Assembly: GCA_948144175.1 (NCBI GenBank)
Contig: CANXME010002056.1
Span: forward strand, 248,001-312,000
From: Closterium sp. NIES-65
Lineage: Eukaryota; Streptophyta; Zygnematophyceae; Desmidiales; Closteriaceae
Direction: 5' to 3'
DNA length: 64,000 bases
Shown here: positions 11,403-19,535 of the stretch, piece after piece
Position numbering within the stretch: the stretch's first letter is position 1
Layout: every line of letters begins with the position of its first letter
Notes under the pieces: generated by a model
What the model was told of the DNA's origin: nothing
Seen by the model: only the letters and a program-made list of their open reading frames with translations
Databases searched by the model: none
Translations under genes and position numbers: made by a program

Positions 11403-11408
11403 CCAACA

Positions 11409-12540
11409 ACTGGAAGTCCTCCCCGGCCTCTGGCACCAGCGACACGGTCGGCTCCACGACGCCGACCAGCGAGCATGACGCCGTCTTGTCGTCCCGCCCC
11501 TTTCCACCTGCACAGGAGTCGGCGTCCTTTGCCGAGGTCGACGTCGTCGACTGCAGCTCCTTGCGCGGTTTGTTTCCTCCTCGACGAGGGCGACGACTGC
11601 CATACCTCCCGCGGCCTCCTTTGGCGTCGTCGTCGTCGGAGTCACTGCGGTCGAGGCACTCGTAGGAGAGGTGGTCGGGGTCGCTGCACAGCCAGCACTC
11701 ACGTTGTTGACCTCTTCCTCCTTGACCGATGTCATTGGCCGACTTCTTCTTGTCGGCGTCCCTTGTTGGTTTCCAGCCACTGCTACCGCCGCCGCCCGAC
11801 TGTCCACGCTGCCCTGGTCGGCCTCCTTGCTTCGTCGGGGCGACGAAGTTGGCCTGTGCCAAGAGCTCCTGGGATCGCTCGGCCTCCTGCATCGCCTCAT
11901 CCTGCAGGATAAACGAGGTCAGGTTATCTTCGTTGAGCGTCATCCTCGTGCTCGGTGCCATGGATAGCCGCTTCAGGAGGTTGTAGCTGCTCGAGAGCCC
12001 CTTCATGTCGTGGGTGACGTACGACGCCGTCGAGTACTGGGCGCCGGCCATCCTGATGGTGGCGAGAATTCGCCGGGCCCGGTTGCAGTAGTGGGTCGCT
12101 GTCTCCTCGTCGCCCATGCGCAGATGCGTCAGCTGTCCCTCTAGCTGAGCAATGAACAAGTCGTCGGTGACTTGATAGGTCGACTCGATAAAGTTCCACG
12201 CCCGGTGGCCGGCGCCGAGGTACTCTCGGCACCTTTTCAAAGCGATCTGCACGCCCGGCGAGGAGGACCGCGAGATGACCGTGAAGGTCAACAACTGCAC
12301 GGAGCGAAACTCTGCACGCAGGTCGGGGTGGTGCTCCCCCGACGTCGCCACGGTCCCTCCAGCGAAGCCGATCAGCCCGGCCATCTCCAGCTGGGGCTCG
12401 ATGGCTTCCTTCAAGGTGAGGATGTCTTGTCGACCAACCAGCGGCGGGGTGACCGAGATCCTGTCCGGCGTAAACTTAAAGTAGCCGTAGCTCGGTGCAA
12501 TCCCACCCGCCGTCACCTGGGTCGCCGACATCGGCGACAA
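11409..12540 (-). pseudogene. Copia-B gag, C-terminally truncated
   Basis: The minus-strand frame starts at MSPMSATQVTAGG and runs about 377 codons of genuine sequence. It then enters antisense Copia-A2 sequence, so the last residues of the open frame are chance. It contains an alpha-helical Gag region (LEGQLTHLRMGDEETATHY resembles the UBN2/gag_pre domain of copia Gags), a basic glycine-rich stretch and a CCHC knuckle, CWLCSDPDHLSYEC. The protease should follow but is cut off at the A2 junction. Neither an LTR nor a primer site was recognised upstream. The product would package element RNA. It is a different family from Copia-A by sequence. Confidence 0.82.
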
Positions 12541-13199
12541 ACCACTTTGTCATTTTCCGACGTCGCCCTGCCAAGAGCCTGCAGCCGCCGACGACTGCAC
12601 CCCTCGCGCCTGCACGCCGCCGACTTAATCGGCGTGAATCACACCTTGCTGCCTCGACGTGCCTCCCGCACTGCTGCCGACTTGGCCACCTCCGGCGTTG
12701 ACGCCCACATCGACGCCGCCTTCGTTGGTCACCAGTCGAGGAGAAGTTGGTCGTGAAGAGGGATGTTCCGTCGCCCACATGGAGCGGAGTCCGGCCTCGA
12801 CGACTACCCAGGGTATCGCCCAGTACTCCTGGGCCTCATGGCGTTTCCTCGCATCCTTCAGCCGTCCTTTCAGGGTGTCCATCACCTCGGCATTGCCTAC
12901 GCGCACGCTAGTGACTGTACGGCTGCCGGTCTATGAACACGATCGGTAAGTGCTAAGTCGGCTAGACTGAACTACGTTGCATTGTGGTCCACGCTCACCG
13001 CACCATGCGGAGATAACTGCTGCAACGGGAGCTAGGCTATGGGCTAGGCACGTGTGCTCGTGTGATCTCTGCGTTCGTTCACTTAGTCGTTTCCTTGTGT
13101 TCACGCTGCTTGCTAGTTCACGGGGAGAATTGGCAAGAGTTTCACTAGGAAAATATGACAACAATGATCGCAACAACATTGGCATCACAGACTACATCA
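12541..13199. other. Probable Copia-B leader, nothing firm recognised
   Basis: This lies directly upstream of the minus-strand Copia-B gag. Overlapping open frames exist in several phases but none has a recognisable domain. No TG...CA LTR end or tRNA-like primer site was found by eye. It may hold the untranslated leader or a diverged LTR. Confidence 0.35.
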
Positions 13200-14095
13200 G
13201 TGCTAGCTAGGCTGCTGGTCGACCTCCAGCGCAGCACGGTCAACCGCGCTCTAGCGCAGCAGCGCTCGCACCGCTCCAGCGTAGGAGAGTAGCGGTTTGC
13301 CAACGCTGCAAGTCCACGGTGTGCTAGCGCTGCAGCAAGTCGGCTGCACAGCGTTGCACGCGCAGGACAACTGTGCACCTACTTCACAGGTGCGCGCAGC
13401 TGGTTGGTGCTCCACACCTTGTCACGAGCACAGCGCAGACGCCTGGCAGACTCCACGCCAGCGTCTGCGCCCACCAGCCACGTGGACCTCGGGATACCAC
13501 CCCCGAGGTCGGCCTCGCATACTCCACCCTGACGACACTTGCACACGTCGCCCTAGTATTCCGGTCAACCGGGCAACCACGCCTGGCCGACCAGCACAGT
13601 CCGTAGCCGGCCACGCATGCGCGGCGTCCCCAATCCGGCGTCCAGGCGTCCAGGCGCCTAGGACACCTTCCGAACCCCCAGGTCGGCGTCCCTCCTCCCA
13701 GGACGCCGACCAGACGCCCAGGTCGGTGTGTGGGCCCCCCGGGACGCCCAGGTCGGCGTCCGGACCCGCTGGACGCCGTGCAGACGCCTAAAACGGCGTC
13801 TGGCCTTCGAGAAGGCTGTGCAGGCACCCACAACGTCGACCAGGCGCCCACGTAGTCGTGGCGACGCCCAGCTCGGCGTCCAGCTTCCCAGGACGCCGTC
13901 GAGGCATCCGGGACGCTAACCAAGCGTCCAGGGCGGCGTCCTCCTGTTCGGCGCCCTCCAGCCAGGCGCCCTCCAGCTTGGCGCCCTTGCAGTGGCCCCC
14001 GTGCCCACTGCTGCAGGTCGGCTGCAACCCCCGCACAACCGACCACAAGGTTGGCTCCGCCCAAGCGAGGACGGGGCCTTACAACGCTCGTGATG
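13200..14095. repeat. GC-rich degenerate short repeats
   Basis: The stretch is packed with variants of CGCCCAGGTCGGCGTCC and of GGACGCC, on both strands and irregularly spaced, most densely at 13620-13930. Near 13210-13370 there are repeated AGCGCAGCAGCGCTC-like words. Long open frames on both strands are an effect of low stop-codon content in GC-rich DNA; none looks like a protein family. Confidence 0.55.
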
Positions 14096-14645
14096 ACATA
14101 GACCGACTCGGCCAATTAGCCGGTTGGTCCAATCGAATGGTGGGACCATCTGGAATGTTGGTCCAATGGACAGGCTCGACCACTTGGACTTTTGGTCCAA
14201 TCGACTAGTTGGACAAACTGGCCTGTTGGTCCAATAAATTGGTTTGGCGAACAGGCCTGTTGGTCCAATTAACCGGTTGGACCAGTTGGCCTAATGGTCA
14301 TGTCAACCGGTTGGACCAACTTGCCTGTTGGTCCAATGGATAGGTTCGACCAACTGGCTTGTTGGTCCAATGGACCGGTTCGACCAACTGGCCTGTTGGT
14401 CCAATGGACCGATTCGACCAACTGGCCTTTTGGTCCAGTCGACCGGTTGGACCAAAAAGCCTGTTGGTCCAATGGACTGGCTCAGCCAACTGGCTTGTTG
14501 GTCAAATCGACTAATTAGACCAACTGGGCTGTACGATGATTCGACCGGTTGGACCTACTGGCCTATTGGTCCAATCGTTTGGATGGACCAATAGGCGTAT
14601 TGGTCCAATGGACCGGTTCGACCAACTTGCCTATTGGTCCAGCTG
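14096..14645 (+). repeat. 34-bp minisatellite, left block
   Basis: About 16 imperfect units of the same 34-bp repeat that fills 19536-33925. The block was separated from the main array by the nest at 14646-19535. It begins after CGTGATGACATAG and is in the forward orientation (TTGGTCCAA, spacer, TTGGACCAA, then CTGGCCTG). Confidence 0.93.
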
Positions 14646-15137
14646 TGTTAGAGACTAAGGATGGAGTCTATGAAGATTAAGGGCCGAAATATCTAAAAAT
14701 CGTCAGCAACAGTTGTGGACAGAAAAGTTGTCGTCACAAGAAACGCTGTTGACGGGAAACACAGTTTTAGAATTCTCTCAAACCCGAGAATGTTGTAGCC
14801 CTTGACTGTGGCTATCTTTCCAAATTTGAAGTATAACTCGAGTTATGAGTTCTGACGCACTAGGGGGTATGCTGCCAAATGAAACTTAACTCAATCACAA
14901 TTATTTCGCAAAAAGGTTAAACTGGCAATAAACCAGGTAGGAGGAAAGAGGAGGACAAGAGGGAAGGTCCCCAGGAGTCCCCAACCAAGGAAACCCCATG
15001 CCACACAAATCCTCTCTCTATAGGTACCCAACATGCACCCTTGTCATTTTCCCAACCTCCACAATCCCCTCGCCGCATCACAATCAAAACTTTGGACGAC
15101 CATAACTTTCTCGTTTTTGCTCTGATCGCGACGATTC
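14646..15137 (+). mobile_element. LTR-C fragment inserted in the minisatellite
   Basis: It begins TGTTAGAGACTAAGG and is alignable, with divergence, to 35478-36120 (shared blocks: AAATATCT, GGACAGA, AAGAAACG, TTACCAGGTAGGAGG, CACAATCAAAACTT, GATCGCGACG). The shared start in two unrelated contexts makes it a dispersed element, probably an LTR because of the TG start. Its right side is cut by a Copia-A LTR. No coding sequence of this family is in the window. Confidence 0.6.
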
Positions 15138-15784
15138 TGTTGGTGTATGGGCCTAATAAACTCAAGCTACTAAGACTTCATCAAACTCAAAACCTCTCCT
15201 TGGGGTCACCTCCAAGTGTCCTTGGGTGCCTGGTACAAGACCAGCCTATATCTTCAGATCAGAGTTTGTAGAGAGAGGGATCAAGAATGACTTAGCCAAA
15301 ATAGCAAGAGCATCTTGAACATGACGTAGCGTATCTTGCAGACTGACGATCGGATTAAGCTGGGACTTTGGTAAGAGCTTTAAAACAAGCCAAGTTGTCT
15401 CGTGTAAAGTTGTGCCATTACGGAATTATTTGCCTAGCACTAGGGCGCAAGACATACTAGCATTGACTCGAGTACCATTCCGCCGTAGTGGAATAAATAG
15501 TTATAGCTAGCGAGGACCTTGGGAATCGATATGGGAACAACCAAGGATGATCCCAAATAATTCCAAGCAACAGAACCAACCTGGCTGGACAGGAAGCACG
15601 TGGTAGGTTGGTAAAAAACCTCTGTTTCTATTTTTCCAACATGGGAAAACAACAACCAGGTTCAGGTCCTAAAAAAAGAACCTGCTTTGTCTTTGCCCAA
15701 CCAGCCAAATGCTGGTTCCGCTGGTTTCCCCTGGCCCTGAACCATGCACATACAGACAAACAATATACAACCTTCACTTAAATT
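15138..15784 (-). mobile_element. Copia-A4 3' LTR, part 1 (split by Copia-D1)
   Basis: Reverse complement of the Copia-A LTR from its CCAACA end (plus strand TGTTGGTG at 15138) to the middle. At 15780-15784 it reaches AAATT and is interrupted by Copia-D1; the LTR resumes at 18569 after the duplicated AAATT. Compared with A1 it is diverged and lacks some blocks. Confidence 0.88.
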
Positions 15785-15914
15785 TGTCAGACATATATGA
15801 TATAGCCTGTGTAGGCTGTAGCAGGGTAGACAATAGGGGGTACCGCTTTTCTAGGGTTTCATACTTGTACCTTTCGCATTCCTAGTGAATTCATTTCTCA
15901 TTCTTATTCTCACA
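15785..15914 (+). mobile_element. Copia-D1 5' LTR
   Basis: A short 130-bp LTR with TGTCAGACAT start and CTCACA end, followed directly by the primer site. It contains the family signature CTAGGGTTTCATACTTGTACC, seen inverted at 18222-18322 and, diverged, at 43499-43624. Confidence 0.9.
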
Positions 15915-15926
15915 TGGTATTTGAGC
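15915..15926 (+). promoter_or_regulatory. Primer binding site of Copia-D1
   Basis: TGGTATTTGAGC abuts the LTR and matches the initiator-Met type TGGTATCAGAGC at 10 of 12 positions. Confidence 0.75.
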
Positions 15927-15973
15927 AGAGTCGTTCCCAGGGCCCACCGAACGTTCCGCCCTGCCCTAACTGA

Positions 15974-16310
15974 TTTTTTTTTTTTTTAGCTGCCCCTGTA
16001 GCCGCGCTGCCCTTGCAGCCCACGTGCTGCCCCTGCGAACATGCCTGCCCCCGCAGTCGTGCCTGCCTCTGCAGCGCATGGGAGCTGACTCTGCAGCCCG
16101 CGCGCCGCCCTCCCGAGCAGCTGTGCCTGCCCCTCCAGCCGTGCCTGCCCCTACAGCCCGTGGCGCCGCCTCTGCAGCCGTGCCTGCCCCTGCAGCCCGT
16201 AGGCGCTGCCTTGGCAGCCGTGCCTGCCCCGGTAGCCTGTAGGCGCTGCCCCTGCAGCCGTGCCTACCTCTGCAGCCCGTGGGAGCTGCCCTTGCAGCCC
16301 ACGTGCGTTG
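15974..16310 (+). repeat. Copia-D1 leader: T14 run and GC-rich tandem repeats
   Basis: A run of 14 T (15974-15987) is followed by about nine imperfect copies of a 30-40 bp unit built from CAGCCGTGCCTGCCCCTG and CAGCCCGTGGGCGCTGCC. The Copia-D2 leader (47880-48380) has a comparable GC-rich repeat, so this looks like a family feature rather than a chance stretch. Confidence 0.75.
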
Positions 16311-17548
16311 CCTGTTCGTGCTGCTTGCACTGGTCGTGGAGGTCCGCGTCAGCGTCCTCCTTCTGTCCCTGGCACGCACCAGATGGCTCTGCATCCGTCC
16401 ACTGCTCCGCACCGTGTCCCACTGCCGTCTCCTCCTGCGTCCTCTCTTCCTGCCCTTGCTGACCCAAAGTCTGACTCCCTCCGTGTTGCCAGTCCTACTG
16501 TCACGCGTCTCCTGGCCACTATTGTTACTAACCCTTCCTTTGAGTCCACTGCTGCGTCTGCCTTACTTGCTGAGCTTGTCGACTTTGCTGCTCACTGTCG
16601 TCTAGACTACGCCGCGAGTCTTGCTGCTGAGTCTGAGTCTGTCTGTCCTCCGTCCGTCGGGGGTGAGTCTGTTCTTGGTACGGACGTCCTTGAGGACAGG
16701 CAGGAGGACTTTGAGTGCTTTGCAGCCGCTATACCTCATCTCGTGTCCATGCTGATTGCACCTGAGGGAGACTCGGATGCACCAGACATCCCGACCCCGC
16801 GCTCTTACGCAGAGGCGATAGAGGGTTCCTACTCCTCTCAATGGCAGTCAGCCATGGACGTAGAGATGGCATCCTGGAAGTCCACAGGCACCTACGTCGA
16901 CGAGGTTTCCCCTCCTGGGCGAACATCGTCAGTGGCATGTGGATTTTCAGGGTGAAGTGGCCGCCGGGTTCTCCGCCCATCTTCAAGGCGCGTTACGTTG
17001 CTCGAGGCTTCAGTCAGCGAAAGGGAGTTGACTTCTTCCAGACCTTCTCCCCGACCCCGAAGATGACCACTCTTTGGGTTCTGCTGCATGTCGCTGCTCA
17101 GCATGACTACGAGCTTTACTCTCTTGACTTCAGCACTGCTTTCCTACAGGGCAACCAGCACGAGGAGTTCTGGCTGCGCCGCCCACCTGGCTTCACAGGG
17201 TCTTTTCTTCCAGGTACCCAGTGGAGCCTCTGGCCGCCAGTCTACGGTCTCTGCCAGGCGCCCCGTGAGTGGCACGACACATTGAGGACTACGCTTGCGG
17301 CTCTTGGGTTTGCTCCTTCTATTGATAACCCGTCGCTGTTTCTGTGCACTGACACTTTGCTTCCACCGTTCTACATCCTCGTATACGTCGACGACTTGGT
17401 CTTTGCCACTGCTGACATTGAGGGACTCGCCTACGTAATGACGGAGCTGCGCAAGAGACACACGTGGACAGACCTGGGTGAACTGCGCAGCTATCTTGGC
17501 TTGCAGATCACCCGGGATAGAACACGGTGCACCATTACCTTGACTTAG
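16311..17548 (+). pseudogene. Copia-D1 pol linker and reverse transcriptase
   Basis: The first part (to about 16910) is the proline-rich linker (VPGTHQMALHPS) and pre-RT region (FECFAAAIPHLVSMLIAPEGD, SYAEAIEGSYSSQW). A single-base frameshift near 16905-16915 separates it from RT proper, which reads NIVSGMWIFRV, RYVARGFSQRKGVDFFQTFSPTPK, LDFSTAFLQG and the catalytic LVYVDDLVFA. The frame ends at TAG 17546-17548 in LT*SHM, where the family has Gln, again a C-to-T type change. The enzyme would copy element RNA to cDNA. Because gag, protease and integrase are missing, this is a deletion derivative. Confidence 0.9.
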
Positions 17549-18210
17549 TCACACATGTTGCAGCAGGTCCTTCAACGCTACTACTTCACGTACTCCTTGC
17601 TCCACTCTTTTGTCTACTCACCACTCGCTCTCAGCTCGGCCTTCGGATGAGTCCGTAGAGCCGAGTGGCTTGTTGGCTGCCTCATGTACCTGATGTACCC
17701 TGGCTCGTGCTTGGAGGAGGGGCTCGAGTTATCCTCACTCGTCATGCAGACGCTTCTTGGGTTGATGACTTGGCTACGCAGCGGTCGTCACAGGGTTACA
17801 CCTTCAGCCTTGGTTCCCGCTCTGTTTGGTGGCAGTCTACCCTCTCGTCCTCTGTTCTCAGCTCCAGTTGTGAGGGTGAGATCTACGCTGGGGCCATGGT
17901 TGCACAAGAGTTACACTGGCTCACCTACCTGCCGACTGACTTGGTAGAGGCGCCTCGTTCTCCTCCAGTTCTGTACGTCGACAACAAGTCCATGCTGGCC
18001 TTGTGTCAGGAGCACAAAACGAAGCACATTGCTTTGCGCTACTTCTTTGCTCATAAGTTGCAGCAGCATGGCCAGCTTTGTCTTGCTTATGTGATCTTTC
18101 AGAACAACACTGCTGACATCTTCACCAAGGCACTTCAGCCTTGTGATCATCAGCCTTTCTGTACTATGCTAGGTCTTGTGCCTACCGGGCCTCACTTGCT
18201 TACCTCTTGA
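17549..18210 (+). pseudogene. Copia-D1 RNase H
   Basis: After the TAG the region is shifted and shortened around 17640-17715. It then becomes a clear copia RNase H: HADASWVDDLATQRSSQGY (catalytic Asp), SSCEGEIYAGAMVAQE (Glu), YVDNKSMLALCQE (Asp), RYFFAHKLQQ and NTADIFTKAL, ending at TGA 18208-18210. The match to the minus-strand piece at 37885-38254 is direct. It would remove template RNA during cDNA synthesis. Confidence 0.9.
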
Positions 18211-18221
18211 CTTTGCGTACT

Positions 18222-18539
18222 CCTATAATGACAAAGGTACAAGTATGAAACCCTAGAAAAGCTGTACCCCCTATTGTCTACTTCACTATAGCCTACACAT
18301 GCTACATCATATATGTCTGACACACCCCCATAGGCAAAGTGGGGGAGAACAAGGGGTCACACGACCAGTCAAGCAAAGCAAAGCAAGCTCAGGGTGAATC
18401 ACAACGTCACCACAAATTCCGAGCACAGGTTCAAAGGCCACAAGGCCAGTTCACATGCATGACTATACATAACAGTGAACAAGCAAGACAGTGATCACAA
18501 CCTAACAAAAGTAAGCATGCAGGAGCATGTATATATAGA
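18222..18539 (-). mobile_element. Inverted 3'UTR-polypurine-LTR segment of Copia-D1
   Basis: Read on the minus strand this is a normal Copia-D 3' end: 3' UTR (18539-18348), a purine-rich tract reading CTTTGCCTATGGGGGTG near 18339-18323, and the first 101 bp of the LTR starting TGTCAGACAT at 18322. The same order occurs at 37475-37885 in Copia-D2. On the plus strand it sits between the RNase H stop and the last 29 bp of the LTR. The inverted 101 bp plus these 29 bp give 130 bp, exactly the 5' LTR length. Confidence 0.85.
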
Positions 18540-18568
18540 TCAATTCATTAGCCGTTCTTATTCTCACA
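18540..18568 (+). mobile_element. Last 29 bp of Copia-D1 3' LTR
   Basis: TCAATTCATTAGCCG followed by TTCTTATTCTCACA matches the end of the 5' LTR (15886-15914) in forward orientation and abuts the right AAATT target duplication. Confidence 0.85.
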
Positions 18569-18899
18569 AAATTGTACCCCTATAATGCCAGCCCAGCTCA
18601 CAAACAAAACAATACAATTTTGGGTTGGATAGGACTGAATTTGTACAATCAATTCAACCGAACCGCAAAGCTTCCATCTTGGGTTCCTTTGCGAGCTCGT
18701 CCTTTCCGCTTGTACTGTTCATAGCGCGTACAATGTTGTGACGAATCGCACAATGCGCGAGTACCTGCAAATGCTTCAAGCGAAAATTGCAAAAGCAAAC
18801 AAACACACAAACATTCCATTCACACCCAGATGCATTTGCACACGAATACCCATACAAACAGACGGCACGATGTCGTGCAATGTGAATTTGCACCCAACA
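18569..18899 (-). mobile_element. Copia-A4 3' LTR, part 2
   Basis: Begins with the duplicated AAATT and continues the Copia-A LTR from where part 1 stopped, to the TGTTGGGTGC end (plus strand GCACCCAACA at 18899). Joined without Copia-D1, parts 1 and 2 form one LTR of about 970 bp. Confidence 0.88.
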
Positions 18900-19535
18900 A
18901 ACTTACCCTCAGCCTGCCGGCTGCATTCCGATCATTCCATGCTAGTTCATGCTCATTCCACTGATGCGCACACAACGCCGATGAGACTCATCCGCAAGCC
19001 TCTTGATGAGGAAGTCTTCTAATTGCTGGTAATTTTATATGTTGATCGGATTCACCATCCCCCTCTTCAACTCCTTTCGCAGCTAGTGCCACTTGATACG
19101 CATGTGCTTGTTCAGCCCATGAAGCACAGCATTTCGGGCCATCCCAAGAGCCCGCTTGCTATCACAAAACAACGGCGTAGCAACCTTTTTCTCCTGGCCA
19201 ATCTCCTCTAACAGCCTCCTTAGCCAACTTACCTCCTTCATGCCGTGAAACATTGCCATGAACTCTGACTCCATAGAAGAGAGTGTCGTCTCCGTCTGCT
19301 TCTTTGACCTCCAACTAACAGATCCTCCCCCAACTACGCAGATGTATCCTTCCACAGATTAGGAATCCTCCTTCTCAGAGGCCCATGCAGCATCGGTAAA
19401 GCAAGAAAGAAAGAGCTTGCCTTCTCCAAGCCGCTCCCCTTTCTCTTTCAGCACCTCAACCCCTTTCTGCTTCACCTGTGCAGATGCGGAGTATTGAACT
19501 CCAATGCTTGGGTGAGAGTTCAGGTAGTTCACCAC
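18900..19535 (-). pseudogene. Copia-A4 RNase H end
   Basis: A minus-strand remnant with a degraded polypurine tract (plus strand ACTTACCCTCAG), then the Copia-A RNase H C-terminal half: ESEFMAMFHGMKEVSWLRR, CDSKRALGMARNAVLHG and GLNKHMRIKW. The part near the terminus is frameshifted (around 19020). Upstream it includes VQYSASAQVKQKG, then breaks off after CACCAC at about 19535, where the minisatellite begins. The rest of the element has been lost. Confidence 0.88.

Larger units (their letters stand above)
15785..18568 (+). mobile_element. Copia-D1, complete insertion with AAATT target duplication
   Basis: The element starts TGTCAGACAT at 15785 and ends TTCTCACA at 18568, flanked on both sides by AAATT (15780-15784 and 18569-18573), inside a Copia-A LTR. 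It carries a 130-bp 5' LTR, a primer site, a leader of GC-rich repeats, and the RT and RNase H parts of pol. Gag, protease and integrase are absent, so it would have depended on enzymes from a full relative. Its 3' end (3' UTR, polypurine tract and most of the 3' LTR) is inverted. Confidence 0.9.

Noticed and set aside
13384..14115. 243-codon minus-strand frame
   Set aside because: GC-rich degenerate repeats with few stops; no recognisable motif, and it overlaps similar frames on the other strand.
15785..18322. DNA transposon with ~100-bp terminal inverted repeats
   Set aside because: The interior is copia RT/RNase H, the true right end with AAATT lies at 18568, and the inverted copy is explained by a local inversion.
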